A stretch of DNA of 41,897 bases from an uncultured Oscillibacter sp. (GCA_946551795.1 CAMNRF010000013.1:1-41897), one strand, 5' to 3'; positions 31,905 through 40,735 are shown, counted from the first letter of the stretch. Notes: generated by a model not told the origin, from the sequence alone. Program-made: numbers and translations.

Positions 31905-32975
31905 ATGGATGAACCCCGGTCCACAACTGAATTTCTGCTGGCCCAGTGCCGCGCCTGTCCCGCCCTGCGGCCCCAGGACCTGTTAAAGGCCCTGCACCAG
32001 AGCGTGTTTGGCTGCGGCCACTTCATCACGGACGAGGCGGCGGGCCTGGAGCGGCTCCGGGCGGAGCTGGCCCGCCTGCCGGAGGACGCCGCCTCCGGCG
32101 TGGAGGCGCTGGACGGCCCCTATGTCCGGCTTCACCTGGGGAATCTGCGGGGTCTGGCTCCCCGAACGCTGCAACGCCTCTTCGCCCTGTCCGCCGAAGG
32201 CCCCGCCGGGGACCGGGCGGCGCTGGAGGAGAAGCTCCGGAGCCTGCTGGACCTGGCCCGGCAGGGCCGTCTGCCCTTTTCCTGTGAGGAGGCCGCCCGG
32301 GCCGTGGAGTCATGGCGGGCGGCGGGCTGCCCGGCCTGCCATCACTCGGAGGCGTTCCGCGCCGCCCGCGCCCCGGCCTACCGGGTGATCCGGCGGGAGT
32401 ACGTCCCGCTCCTGCCCCTGCTGTCCAGCCTGGACCGGCTCCTGGCGGAAAAACCCCGGGTCACCGCGGCCCTGGAGGGCGGCAGCGCCGCGGGCAAGAC
32501 CACTCTGGCGGCCCTGCTGGCCCGGATCTACCCGGACTGCCGGGTGTTCCACATGGACGACTTCTTCCTCCGCCCGGAGCAGCGGACGGAGGCCCGTCTG
32601 GCGGAGCCCGGCGGCAACGTGGACTGCGAGCGGTTCCTGGAGGAGGTGCTCCTGCCCCTGGCCCGGGGGGAGACGGTCCAATACCGGCCCTATGACTGCC
32701 ATACCCGGACGGTGGGCGGCCCGGTCCCCATGACCCCCGGGGCGCTGAACATCGTGGAGGGGGCCTACAGCACACACCCGGCCCTGGCGGGGTACTACGA
32801 TCTCTCCGCCTTTCTGCGGGTCTCCCCGGAGACGCAGCGGGCCCGGATTCAAAAGCGGAACGATCCGGAGGCCCAGGAGCGGTTTTTCAGCACCTGGATT
32901 CCCCTGGAGCGGCGGTACTTTGACGCCACGGACGCGGCGCGCCGCTGTGATCTCACTTTGGAGGTGGACGGATGA
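31905..32975 (+). CDS. P-loop kinase (uridine kinase-like) with unknown N-terminal domain
   Basis: This 356-residue protein has two parts. Residues about 1-180 form a helical domain without a known family (LLKALHQSVFGCGHFITDE.., PAYRVIRREYVPLLPLL). Residues 185-356 form a uridine kinase/phosphoribulokinase-like domain: Walker A GGSAAGKTT (192-200), the DDFF motif (FHMDDFFL), RPYDCHTRT, IVEGAYSTHP and a late RIQKRN lid arginine pair. The kinase domain phosphorylates a nucleoside or sugar-like substrate. It overlaps the DUF3842 gene by ATGA. The N-terminal half may bring its own activity, for example a hydrolase or acyl-acceptor role, but nothing visible decides this. Confidence 0.8.
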   Translation: MDEPRSTTEFLLAQCRACPALRPQDLLKALHQSVFGCGHFITDEAAGLERLRAELARLPEDAASGVEALDGPYVRLHLGNLRGLAPRTLQRLFALSAEGPAGDRAALEEKLRSLLDLARQGRLPFSCEEAARAVESWRAAGCPACHHSEAFRAARAPAYRVIRREYVPLLPLLSSLDRLLAEKPRVTAALEGGSAAGKTTLAALLARIYPDCRVFHMDDFFLRPEQRTEARLAEPGGNVDCERFLEEVLLPLARGETVQYRPYDCHTRTVGGPVPMTPGALNIVEGAYSTHPALAGYYDLSAFLRVSPETQRARIQKRNDPEAQERFFSTWIPLERRYFDATDAARRCDLTLEVDG

Positions 32976-33388
32976 AGGTTCTTGTGATTGACGGCCAGAG
33001 CGGCCGCATGGGCCAGGTGCTCATTGAGCGGATCAGGGCCGCCGCCCTGCCCTGTGAGCTCATCGCCGTGGGCACCAACGCCATCGCCACCTCCGCCATG
33101 CTGAAGGCCGGGGCGGACGCCGGCGCCACCGGGGAGAACCCGGTGGTGGTGAACTGCCGGGACGCGGACGTCATCGCCGGGCCCATCGGCATCCTGGCCG
33201 CCGACTCCCTGCTGGGGGAGGTGACCCCCGCCATGGCCCTGGCCGTGGGCCAGAGCCCCGCCCAAAAGCTCCTTCTGCCGGTAAACCACTGCAAAAACGT
33301 GGTGGTGGGCACCCAGTCCATGACCCTCTCCAGGCTTATGGACGAGGCGGTGGATCTGCTGCGGGCCATGTGTCCGAAGGCGGAATGA
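32972..33388 (+). CDS. DUF3842 family protein
   Basis: This 138-residue protein begins MKVLVIDGQSGRMGQ, a Rossmann-like or P-loop-like first strand and glycine-rich turn, followed by LIAVGTNAIATSAMLKAGAD, GENPVVVNCRDADVIAGPIGIL and a C-terminal MTLSRLMDEAV. This is the DUF3842 pattern found across Clostridia; function unknown. It is coupled by ATGA overlap to the kinase and is 123 bases upstream of an ECF S-component, a neighbour relation that suggests vitamin or cofactor handling. Confidence 0.85.
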   Translation: MKVLVIDGQSGRMGQVLIERIRAAALPCELIAVGTNAIATSAMLKAGADAGATGENPVVVNCRDADVIAGPIGILAADSLLGEVTPAMALAVGQSPAQKLLLPVNHCKNVVVGTQSMTLSRLMDEAVDLLRAMCPKAE

Positions 33389-33511
33389 CCTTGCGCGCAA
33401 TTTCCCGGCCAAGCCGGAGATTCACATAGATTTCCCCGCATCCAATCGCGCCATGAAGGCGCGGCCTCCCGTTCAAGACGGCAGACACATTTGAAAGGGA
33501 GAAGAACCTCT

Positions 33512-34057
33512 ATGAAACAGCTGAACGTCAAAAACATGGTGACCGCGGCGGTCTGTCTGGCCCTGTGCCTGGTGCTGCCCTTCCTGACGGGCCAGATCCC
33601 CCAGATCGGCAGCGCCCTGAGCCCCATGCATATCCCCGTGCTGCTGGCGGGCTTCCTCTGCGGCCCCTGGTGGGCCATGGCGGCGGGTCTCATCGCGCCG
33701 CTGCTGCGGCACATCCTCTTCCACATGCCGCCCCTGATCACCGCCGTGGCCATGTGCTTCGAGCTGGGGACCTACGGGCTGGTGTCCGGCTTGCTGTACC
33801 GGCGTCTCCCCAAGCGGAACTCCAGCATCTACCTCTCGCTCATCATCGCCATGGCGGCGGGCCGGGTGGTCTGGGGCATCGTCCGGGCGCTCCTGAGCGG
33901 CGCGTCCGGGGAGCCTTTCACCTGGGCCATGTTCCTGGCGGGGGCGTTTTTCAACGCCGTCCCCGGCATCGTCGTCCACATCGTGCTGATTCCCCTGCTG
34001 GTGATGGCCCTGAGACGGGCCGGATTTTTCGGGCGGACATCGCCTGTCCCCGCCTGA
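33512..34057 (+). CDS. ECF transporter S-component
   Basis: This 181-residue membrane protein has six likely helices, beginning NMVTAAVCLALCLVLPFLTG and including SPMHIPVLLAGFLCGPWWAMAAGLIAPLL, the typical HIPVxLAGFLCGPxxG loop of energy-coupling-factor substrate-binding subunits. It captures a vitamin (pantothenate- or folate-like subgroup by appearance) and works with a shared EcfAA'T module encoded elsewhere. GAAAGGGAG precedes the ATG. I see no known riboswitch in the 123 bases upstream, only short GC stems. A terminator follows. Confidence 0.87.
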   Translation: MKQLNVKNMVTAAVCLALCLVLPFLTGQIPQIGSALSPMHIPVLLAGFLCGPWWAMAAGLIAPLLRHILFHMPPLITAVAMCFELGTYGLVSGLLYRRLPKRNSSIYLSLIIAMAAGRVVWGIVRALLSGASGEPFTWAMFLAGAFFNAVPGIVVHIVLIPLLVMALRRAGFFGRTSPVPA

Positions 34058-34081
34058 GCCCCGCGGAACCGCACACCGGCG

Positions 34082-34115
34082 AAAAACCGCAGCGGCCAAG
34101 CCGCCGCGGTTTTTT
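34082..34115 (+). terminator. Terminator after the ECF S-component gene
   Basis: A stem of 15 pairs with one mismatch (34082-34096 with 34100-34114) is followed by a run of six T. Confidence 0.88.
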
Positions 34116-34116
34116 C

Positions 34117-34145
34117 TTGACATTTCCTTCCTACAAGTGTAGTAT
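34117..34145 (+). promoter_or_regulatory. Promoter of the blaI-M56 operon
   Basis: TTGACA (34117-34122), 17-base spacer, TAGTAT (34140-34145). It starts within the T-run of the preceding terminator. Confidence 0.75.
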
Positions 34146-34167
34146 AGCAGCATGACTACACTTGTAG
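34131..34167. promoter_or_regulatory. Twin BlaI/MecI-type operators
   Basis: Two palindromes with TACA..TGTA arms, CTACAAGTGTAG (34131-34142) and CTACACTTGTAG (34156-34167), are reverse complements of each other. The first overlaps the promoter spacer and -10 box; the second overlaps the start of transcription. This is the classic autoregulated BlaI layout. Confidence 0.85.
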
Positions 34168-34178
34168 GAGGTGTTTCC

Positions 34179-34544
34179 ATGGCAAATCTGTCGGAGCGGG
34201 AGTGGACGGTCCTCACGGCTCTGTGGGCCTCCGGCGGCAGCACCCTGGGAGAGCTGACGGAGGCCCTGCGGCCGGAGACCGGCTGGAGCCGGAACACAGT
34301 GCTGACCTATCTCACCCGGATGGAGGGCAAAGGGCTGGTGGCCATTTGCAAGGAGGGCTCGCCCCACGTCTACCGTGCCGCCCTGAGCCGGGAGGACTGC
34401 CAGGCCCGGGAGCGGGAGACCTTCCTCCGCCGGGTCTACCGGGGGGCCGCCGGGGACCTGGTAGCGGCGTTTTTGAAGGAGAGCCCCATCTCCTCCCAGG
34501 AGCGGGAGGAACTGCGGCGGCTGCTGGACGAGATGGAGGTATAG
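34179..34544 (+). CDS. BlaI/MecI family transcriptional repressor
   Basis: This 121-residue protein has a winged helix (residues about 3-75: LSEREWTVLTALWASGGSTLGELTEAL..WSRNTVLTYLTRMEGKGLV) and a short C-terminal dimerisation helix region, as in the BlaI family (Penicillinase_R). It binds TACA-n-TGTA operators, two of which lie in its own promoter, and would be released when the M56 protease downstream is activated. GTAGGAGGTG precedes the ATG. The cleavage site is not obvious by eye. Confidence 0.93.
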   Translation: MANLSEREWTVLTALWASGGSTLGELTEALRPETGWSRNTVLTYLTRMEGKGLVAICKEGSPHVYRAALSREDCQARERETFLRRVYRGAAGDLVAAFLKESPISSQEREELRRLLDEMEV

Positions 34545-34642
34545 CAAAATCGGAGGCCGGACCGCCGGGGGCGGCGGCCTGACAAACGGCCCGCCGTCCA
34601 GGATCTTGCGGATTTCGATCCATTGACAGGAGGTATTTCACG

Positions 34643-36631
34643 ATGTCCGACATCTGGTCATTTCTCTTGCAGACCCTCACCGCCTCCGGGGCGGCGGCGG
34701 TGCTGCTGGCCGTCAAGGCCATGCTCCGGGACAAGCTCTCCCCCCGGTGGCAGTTCGCCGTGTGGGGGGTGCTGGCCCTGGTGCTGCTGGTGCCGGCGGG
34801 CCTCGGCGGGCGGTACGCCCTGGTGAACTGGCCCCTGGCGGTGGAGTTTCTGCGCTCCCTCCTGACGGAGGAGTTCAGCGCCCTGGCCCATGTGTCCGCC
34901 CCCGTGCCCCTGCCCCGCTTTACGGGGCTGCCCCGGTCCGGGGCGGAGTGGGCCTATGTAGTGTATCTGGCGGGGGCGGCATTGCTGCTGGGCCGGTACG
35001 CCGTCTCCTACCTGCGTCTGCGGCTGGCCCTGCGGCGGGGAACCCCCGCCGGGGCGGACCGGACCGCCCTGATCCGGGAGACGGCGGCGCGGTACGGCCT
35101 GCCGTCCTGCCCTGCCGTGGAGGTAGAGGGGCTTCATTCCGCCTTCATCTGCGGTGTGTTCCGGCCCGTGCTGGCCCTGCCGGCGGGGGAGGAGACCGAC
35201 GAGAAGGTCATCCTCCACGAGCTGCTGCACCTAAAGCACCGCGACGCCGCCTGGGGGCTTTTGATCTGCCTTCTCCGGTGTCTCCACTGGTGCAACCCCC
35301 TGCTGTGGCACTGCGCGGACCTGGCGGGCAACGACCTGGAGTCCCTCTGCGACCAGCGTGTGCTGGAGCGCCTGGAGGGAGAGAACCGACGGGACTACGG
35401 CCGCATTCTCCTCTCCATGGCCAATGAGAAATACGCCCGGGCCCCCGGCACCTCCTCCATGGCCAACGGCGGGAGGAACATCCGCCGCCGCGTCGAGGCC
35501 ATCGCCCGGTTCAAGCGCTACCCCGCCGGGATGGCGCTGGCCAGCGTGTGCGCGGCGCTGGTGCTGGCGGGGCCGTGCCTGATCGGCACCCGGGCCCAGG
35601 GCGTCTACACGGGCGGCGGGCTCCTCCCCCAGCGCCTGCGGCCCTACGCCGCCATGGCCTCCGCCCGCACCACCTGCTGCACCACCTACGCCGGGGCCTT
35701 CGACACCTACGCCAAGGCGGTGCTGGCGGAAAATCCCGTCTACCTGGCCATGTGCGCCCCGCTGGAGGACCAGGACCGGCTGTGGATCAGCGCCCGCCTG
35801 CGGCGGGCCTCCCGGCTGGAGAGCTGGGACAGCGTCAGGATGCCACGGCTGGAGAGCTTCACTGTGGACTGGCAGTCCGGCTACCGGATCTACAACCTCC
35901 GCCCTGTGGAGGACGGCGCTTACGAGGGGCTGCTGGTGCTGGAGCCCGACACCGTTGCGCCGTGGGTCGAAAAAGAGCTGCCCCCCTGGGACGGCACCGT
36001 CCACAGCCGCTATCTGGCCATCCAGCCCCTGCGGGCGGAGAAGCAGGGGGACCGCTGGGTCGTCCTGCCCCTGGGGGATTTCCAGGTGGTGCAGGGAGAT
36101 GAGAGGGACACCGGAAACCTGGGCCTGCCCGCCTGGGTCTACGAGGCCCGATGCGGGGACTTCACCCTGCGGATGCGGTACCAGACCAACAGCTGGGTGG
36201 AAGAAAGCTATGTGACACGGTTCCATCTTTTCAGCACCAAGCCCCAGCCCGATGGAGAGTTTAGCAGCAGCTATTACGGCACAGACCTCACAGCCATCTA
36301 CAACGGCACCCCGGCGGACCGGGCATCCATCCGCAGCGTGGGCGTCTCCTGCGCCCCGTGGCCATTTGAAGACCGGCGCCCGGAGCTGCAAAGGGGCATG
36401 GGCAATTCCAGCGGTTCCAGCTCCACAGGCTGCATCTGGGACTTCAGGGACAACTTCGACTGGGAGCTGCACGGTGACGAGATCCCCCTGGGCGGAGGCG
36501 GAGGCGGGGGCAGCGGCGGCACCGAGTCCTGGGTGTATCCGCCCCCGGACCGCTACGCCGCGGATTTCTACCTGAACGGAGAAAAAGCCGGGGAACTGAC
36601 CCTGCTCCCCGTGGAAGGAGGCCTCCCATGA
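34643..36631 (+). CDS. BlaR1-like M56 membrane metallopeptidase
   Basis: This 662-residue protein has N-terminal membrane helices (about 8-27, 37-55, 104-124), the M56 zinc motif HELLHLKHRD (H192, E193, H196), the downstream RCLHWCNPLLW segment with a probable further helix, and a helix near 300-320 (AGMALASVCAALVLAGPCL). The C-terminal 340 or so residues are extracytoplasmic and show no penicillin-binding-type SxxK domain; they contain a paired CC, several Tyr/Trp-rich repeats and a Gly-rich run near the end. So it is a BlaR1-type sensor protease with a different sensor domain. GACAGGAGG precedes the ATG; it overlaps the next gene by ATGA. It probably cleaves BlaI on sensing a cell-envelope signal. 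Confidence 0.88.
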   Translation: MSDIWSFLLQTLTASGAAAVLLAVKAMLRDKLSPRWQFAVWGVLALVLLVPAGLGGRYALVNWPLAVEFLRSLLTEEFSALAHVSAPVPLPRFTGLPRSGAEWAYVVYLAGAALLLGRYAVSYLRLRLALRRGTPAGADRTALIRETAARYGLPSCPAVEVEGLHSAFICGVFRPVLALPAGEETDEKVILHELLHLKHRDAAWGLLICLLRCLHWCNPLLWHCADLAGNDLESLCDQRVLERLEGENRRDYGRILLSMANEKYARAPGTSSMANGGRNIRRRVEAIARFKRYPAGMALASVCAALVLAGPCLIGTRAQGVYTGGGLLPQRLRPYAAMASARTTCCTTYAGAFDTYAKAVLAENPVYLAMCAPLEDQDRLWISARLRRASRLESWDSVRMPRLESFTVDWQSGYRIYNLRPVEDGAYEGLLVLEPDTVAPWVEKELPPWDGTVHSRYLAIQPLRAEKQGDRWVVLPLGDFQVVQGDERDTGNLGLPAWVYEARCGDFTLRMRYQTNSWVEESYVTRFHLFSTKPQPDGEFSSSYYGTDLTAIYNGTPADRASIRSVGVSCAPWPFEDRRPELQRGMGNSSGSSSTGCIWDFRDNFDWELHGDEIPLGGGGGGGSGGTESWVYPPPDRYAADFYLNGEKAGELTLLPVEGGLP

Positions 36632-37254
36632 TCGACCGGTCCAGCTTATACAAGGGCCTCTCCTGCGCCGCCTGGGGGTATTTTTTCCTAGTCTTCGACG
36701 TGAACCTGGGGACGGTCAGCATCCTGCCCCGGTTCGTGGGGTGGCTGCTGCTTCTCCGTGCCATCGACGAGCTGAAGGAGGAGCGGCGGGACCTGGCCCT
36801 GTTGCGGCCCCTGGGCATCCTGCTGGCGCTGTGGACCGGGGCTGACTGGCTGGCCTCCTGGGCCGGAAAGGACGTGGACGGCCATCTCCTGCCCCTGGAT
36901 TTGATCGTGGCCGTGGCCCAGCTCTACTTCCTCTTCCAGTTCCTCACGGACCTGGCGGCCCTGGCCAGGACCTGGTGCCGGGAGCCGGAGGCGGCGGACC
37001 TGAGCCGGAGGATTCTCCGCTGCCGTACAGTGCAGACGGTTCTCGTCACCGTCCTTGCCCTGGTGCCCTATGTTCCCGCGCCCCGCTGGCTGCCGGAGGG
37101 AGTGTCCGGCGGCGCGCTGGTGGTCCTGGCCATCGTGTACTGTCTCCTGGGCATCGCCCTGATGCTCTATCTGTTCCGGCTGCGGGGCACCTTCAAGGAC
37201 GCGGCGCCGCCGCCCCTTCCCCCCGCCTCCGGCGGCGGCACTGGGGAAATCTGA
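36628..37254 (+). CDS. Membrane protein coupled to the M56 peptidase, unknown function
   Basis: This 208-residue protein has about six hydrophobic segments (WGYFFLVFDVNL.., LPRFVGWLLLLRAI, LRPLGILLALWTGADWL, LDLIVAVAQLYFLFQFLT, TVQTVLVTVLALVPYV, ALVVLAIVYCLLGIALMLYLF) and a Pro/Gly-rich C-tail. No family recognised. ATGA overlap with the M56 gene couples their translation, so it is likely a partner or target of the BlaI/M56 system. Confidence 0.75.
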   Translation: MIDRSSLYKGLSCAAWGYFFLVFDVNLGTVSILPRFVGWLLLLRAIDELKEERRDLALLRPLGILLALWTGADWLASWAGKDVDGHLLPLDLIVAVAQLYFLFQFLTDLAALARTWCREPEAADLSRRILRCRTVQTVLVTVLALVPYVPAPRWLPEGVSGGALVVLAIVYCLLGIALMLYLFRLRGTFKDAAPPPLPPASGGGTGEI

Positions 37255-37257
37255 CCC

Positions 37258-37286
37258 TTGTGCCGGGAGCCGGAATGTGGTATCAT
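37258..37286 (+). promoter_or_regulatory. Promoter of the flotillin gene
   Basis: TTGTGC (37258-37263), 17-base spacer, TATCAT (37281-37286). The leader holds an imperfect hairpin TTCTGCC..GGCAGAA (37308-37337). Confidence 0.5.
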
Positions 37287-37398
37287 GAAGGGGCGAAAGG
37301 CGGCGTTTTCTGCCGGGCGGTGAACCCGGCGGCAGAAATCCCGTCCCCATCAATCGGACGCGCCGCCCGAAAACAATTTGCAGAGGAGGTTTCCCCGA

Positions 37399-38910
37399 AT
37401 GCTTGACGCCATTTTGTCCTTCCTTCCCATCCTGATCATCCTGATCCTTGTGCTGGTCCTGCTGCTGGTGGGCTATGTCAAGGCCCCGCCGGATCAGGCG
37501 TACATCATCTCCGGCCTGAAAAAGGACGGCAAGATCCTCATCGGCCGGGCCGGGATCAAGATTCCCTTCTTTGAGCGGCTGGATAAGCTGTACCTGGGCC
37601 AGATGACCGTGGACATCAAGACGGAGCAGTCCGTCCCCACCAACGACTTCATCAACGTCAACGTGGACGCCGTGGCCAAGGTCCGCATCTCCCCCACGCC
37701 GGAGGGCATCAAGCTGGCGGCCAAGAACTTCCTGAACAAGAAGGCCGTGGACATCACCCGGGACCTCCAGGACTCCCTGCAGGGCAATATGCGGGAGATC
37801 ATCGGCACGCTGTCCCTCAAGGAGATCAACACCGACCGGGACTCCTTCTCCGACCAGGTGATGCAGAAGGCCTCCAAGGACATGGACAAGCTGGGCATTG
37901 AGATCCTCTCCTGCAACATCCAGAACGTCACCGACGAAAACGGCCTCATCCGGGACCTGGGCGCGGACAACACGTCCCTCATCAAGAAGAACGCCGCCAT
38001 CGCCAAGGCCCAGGCGGACCGGGACGTGGCCATCGCCCAGGCGGAGGCCGACAAGGCCGCCAACGAGGCCCGGGTCCTCTCCGACACGGAGATCGCCCGG
38101 ATGAACAACGAGCTGGAGATCAAGAAGGCGGAGCTGAAAATCATCTCCGACACCAAGAAGGCGGAGGCGGACGCCGCCTACACCATCCAGCAGCAGGAAC
38201 AGCAAAAGAGCATCGAAACCGCCACGGTCAACGCCCAGATCGCCAAGGCCGAGCGGGACGCGGAGCTGAAAAAGCAGGAGGTGGAGATCGCCAAGCAGAA
38301 GCTGGACGCAGAGATCCGCGCCCAGGCGGACGCCGAACGCTACCGCATGGAGCAGGAGGCCCAGGCGGACCTCTTCAAGCGCCAGAAGGACGCCGAGGCC
38401 AAGCGCTACGAGGAGGAGCAGGCCGCCGAAGCCGCCAAGAAGGCCGCGGAGGCCGCCAAGTACGCCAAGGAGCAGGAGGCCGCCGGCATCGCCGCCGTGG
38501 GCCGGGCGGAGGCCGAGGCCATCCAGGCCAAGGCCCTGGCGGAGGCGGAGGGCATCGACCGCAAGGCCGAGGCCATGAAGAAGTACGGCCAGGCCGCCAT
38601 GGTGGAGATGGTCATGCAGGCCCTGCCGGACATCGCCCGGAACGTGGCAGAGCCCCTTTCCAAGGTGGAGAAGATCACCATGTACGGCGAGGGCAACAGC
38701 GCCAAGCTTCTCCAGGACATCATCAACGGCACCACCCAGATTACCGAAGGATTTACCGAAGGCATGGGCATCGACGTCAAGTCCCTGCTCTCCGGCCTGC
38801 TGGGCGGCAAAATTGCCGCGGGAGACAGCCGGGACGGCCAGACCGTCATCAACATCTCCGGCGGCGAGGCCGCGCAGGAAAATCCCGCTCCGGAGGCGCC
38901 GGATGCGTAA
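37399..38910 (+). CDS. Flotillin-like SPFH domain protein
   Basis: This 503-residue protein has one N-terminal membrane helix (5-28, ILSFLPILIILILVLVLLLV), an SPFH/band-7 domain (about 32-200: PDQAYIISG.., IGRAGIKIPFFERLDKLYL.., VPTNDFINVNVDAVAKVRIS) and a long charged Ala/Glu/Lys coiled coil (about 205-400) with EA repeats, then a short Gly/Ser tail. Length and order match bacterial flotillins (Bacillus FloT/YuaG type). It scaffolds membrane microdomains. GAGGAGG precedes the ATG. It is a single-gene unit between its promoter and a strong terminator; no NfeD-type partner stands beside it. Confidence 0.93.
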   Translation: MLDAILSFLPILIILILVLVLLLVGYVKAPPDQAYIISGLKKDGKILIGRAGIKIPFFERLDKLYLGQMTVDIKTEQSVPTNDFINVNVDAVAKVRISPTPEGIKLAAKNFLNKKAVDITRDLQDSLQGNMREIIGTLSLKEINTDRDSFSDQVMQKASKDMDKLGIEILSCNIQNVTDENGLIRDLGADNTSLIKKNAAIAKAQADRDVAIAQAEADKAANEARVLSDTEIARMNNELEIKKAELKIISDTKKAEADAAYTIQQQEQQKSIETATVNAQIAKAERDAELKKQEVEIAKQKLDAEIRAQADAERYRMEQEAQADLFKRQKDAEAKRYEEEQAAEAAKKAAEAAKYAKEQEAAGIAAVGRAEAEAIQAKALAEAEGIDRKAEAMKKYGQAAMVEMVMQALPDIARNVAEPLSKVEKITMYGEGNSAKLLQDIINGTTQITEGFTEGMGIDVKSLLSGLLGGKIAAGDSRDGQTVINISGGEAAQENPAPEAPDA

Positions 38911-38926
38911 TCCCCTCACAGGCACA

Positions 38927-38961
38927 AAAAATTCCCCTGACGTTTCGTCAGGGGAATTTTT
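38927..38961. terminator. Bidirectional terminator between flotillin and leuB
   Basis: A perfect 16-base-pair stem (38927-38942 with 38946-38961, loop TTT) ends in A/T runs at both feet, so it serves both convergent genes. Confidence 0.9.
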
Positions 38962-38974
38962 CGCGTGAAACCGA

Positions 38975-40045
38975 TCAGATATGCTCCCGGATCAACCGGC
39001 CCATCTCCCGGCAGCCCACCGGCTTTCCGCCGCCCTGCATGATGTCTCCGCAGCGCCAGCCCTCTTTCAGCACCGCGTCCACCGCCGCCTCCACGGCGTC
39101 GGCCTCCGCCGCCATGTCGAAGCTGTAGCGTAGCATCATGGCCGCCGCCAGCACCGTGCCGATGGGGTTGGCCCTGTCCTGTCCGGCGATGTCCGGGGCG
39201 GAGCCGTGGATGGGCTCGTACATCCCCCGGGTGCCCTCCCCCATGCTGGAGGAGGGGATCATGCCGATGGAGCCGGTGATCTGGCTGGCCTCGTCGGAGA
39301 GGATGTCGCCGAAGAGGTTCTCCGTGACGATGACGTCAAACTGGCTGGGGTCCCGGACGATCTGCATGGCGGCGTTGTCCACGTACATGTGCAGGAGCTC
39401 CACATCCGGGTACTCCTCCGCCACCGCCGTCACGGTCCTGCGCCACAGCCGGGAGGTGTCCAGCACGTTGGCCTTGTCGATGGAGGTCACCCGCCGCCGG
39501 CGCTTCCGGGCCATCTGGAAGGCCACGTGGGCCACCCGGCGGATCTCGTGCTCCGTGTAGCTCATGATGTCCACGGCCCTCTGCTCGCCGTCCACCGTCT
39601 CAGTGGTGTGCTCGCCGAAGTACACGCCGCCGATGAGCTCCCGGACCACCACAAAGTCAATGCCCCGGGCGGCGATGTCCGGGCGCAGGGGGCAGGCGGC
39701 GGAGAGATCGGGAAACATCCGGGCGGGCCGGACGTTGGTGTAGAGGCCCATGGCCTCCCGCAGCTTCAAAAGGCCCCGTTCCGGGCGATTGGCGGCGGGC
39801 TGACCGTCCCACTTGGGGCCGCCCACGGCCCCCAGCAGCACGCTGTCGCTCCGCAGGCAGGTCTCCAGGCTGGAATCCGGCAGGGGCACGCCGAAGGCGT
39901 CGATGGCGCAGCCGCCCATGGGGGCCTCTTTGTACGTGAAGGTGTGGCCGAATCTGGCGGCCGCGGCGTCCAGCACGCCCAGGGTCTCCCCCACGATCTC
40001 CGGGCCGATGCCGTCTCCCCGGATCACGGCGATGGTCTTGTTCAT
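38975..40045 (-). CDS. leuB: 3-isopropylmalate dehydrogenase
   Basis: This 356-residue enzyme oxidises and decarboxylates 3-isopropylmalate to 2-oxoisocaproate with NAD in leucine synthesis. Visible are [13 protein letters not shown] at the N-terminus, the substrate-binding [17 protein letters not shown] arginines, [15 protein letters not shown], the Lys/Asp block [15 protein letters not shown], the metal-binding Asp residues in [19 protein letters not shown], and the NAD site [20 protein letters not shown]. Length is normal. Its start overlaps the end of leuD by ATGA. It is the last gene of a leuC-leuD-leuB operon. Confidence 0.97.
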   Translation of the reverse strand: MNKTIAVIRGDGIGPEIVGETLGVLDAAAARFGHTFTYKEAPMGGCAIDAFGVPLPDSSLETCLRSDSVLLGAVGGPKWDGQPAANRPERGLLKLREAMGLYTNVRPARMFPDLSAACPLRPDIAARGIDFVVVRELIGGVYFGEHTTETVDGEQRAVDIMSYTEHEIRRVAHVAFQMARKRRRRVTSIDKANVLDTSRLWRRTVTAVAEEYPDVELLHMYVDNAAMQIVRDPSQFDVIVTENLFGDILSDEASQITGSIGMIPSSSMGEGTRGMYEPIHGSAPDIAGQDRANPIGTVLAAAMMLRYSFDMAAEADAVEAAVDAVLKEGWRCGDIMQGGGKPVGCREMGRLIREHI

Positions 40046-40539
40046 ACCCGCGCCTCCTTTGCCCTCAGGGAGGCCATCAGGCCGCCCCTGGCGATCATCT
40101 CCTTGATGAAGGGCGGGAAGGGCTCCGCCTGGTAGGTCTCGTCTTTCGTCAGGTTTTTGATAACGCCGGTGTCAAAGTCCACGGAGACCTCGTCCCCGTC
40201 ATCGATGCCCTCGCTGGCGGCGGGGCACTCCAGGATCGGCATCCCGATGTTGATGGCGTTGCGGTAGAAGATGCGGGCGAAGTTCTTTGCGATGACGCAG
40301 GAGACGCCGGCGGCCTTGATGGCGATGGGGGCGTGCTCCCGGGAGGACCCGCAGCCAAAGTTCAGCCCCGCCACCATGATGTCGCCGGGCCTGCTCTTAG
40401 TGCGGAAGTCCTTGTCGATGTCCTCCATGCAGTGGGCGGCCAGCTCCGCGTGGCTCTGGGTGTTCAGATACCGGGCGGGGATGATGACGTCGGTGTCCAC
40501 GTGGTCGCCGTACTTATGGGCAGTTCCGTGTGCGTTCAT
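40042..40539 (-). CDS. leuD: 3-isopropylmalate dehydratase small subunit
   Basis: This 165-residue small subunit (swivelling domain) of isopropylmalate isomerase has the signature [19 protein letters not shown], followed by [21 protein letters not shown]. The start [16 protein letters not shown] is typical of the short, LeuD/HacB-like form. It pairs with LeuC (40710-41897) to convert 2- to 3-isopropylmalate via an Fe-S cluster. GTAAGGAGATC precedes the ATG. The gap to leuC is 170 bases and holds a structured repeat. Confidence 0.97.
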   Translation of the reverse strand: MNAHGTAHKYGDHVDTDVIIPARYLNTQSHAELAAHCMEDIDKDFRTKSRPGDIMVAGLNFGCGSSREHAPIAIKAAGVSCVIAKNFARIFYRNAINIGMPILECPAASEGIDDGDEVSVDFDTGVIKNLTKDETYQAEPFPPFIKEMIARGGLMASLRAKEARV

Positions 40540-40619
40540 GAAATGATCTCCTTACGAAAAATTTTCCATTTATATCCAGAGTATGCTGTCGTGCACCGCA
40601 CCCGGATACAAGAGAGATT

Positions 40620-40735
40620 TGGCAGCGCGATAAAGTTCTTTCTGGTTCTCTTCACCCCGAGGGGATAGGGGTCTCCAAGCGGCAAAGCCGCTAAGAGTCC
40701 CCCTATCTTTCAAGAAAGAGAATCAGGATGGGCGA
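40620..40735. repeat. Structured repeat in the leuC-leuD gap, overlapping the leuC 3' end
   Basis: An imperfect long hairpin runs from GATAGGGG (40664-40671) to CCCCTATC (40700-40707), with an inner stem AGCGGC/GCCGCT (40678-40683, 40687-40692). Flanking TTCTGGTTCTCTT (around 40639-40651) and AAGAGAATCAGGA (around 40716-40728) can pair over 11 of 13 bases, so the structure runs into the last leuC codons. It looks like a REP-like intergenic palindrome; copy number in the genome is unknown. Confidence 0.55.

Noticed and set aside
33389-33511. A vitamin riboswitch before the ECF S-component
   Set aside because: No TPP, cobalamin, FMN, folate or preQ1 core motifs can be seen, and no terminator/antiterminator pair.
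36688-38925. A 745-codon minus-strand frame across the membrane protein and flotillin genes
   Set aside because: Leu/Gly/Val repeats mirror the flotillin coiled-coil codons; no start signal; overlaps two real genes.
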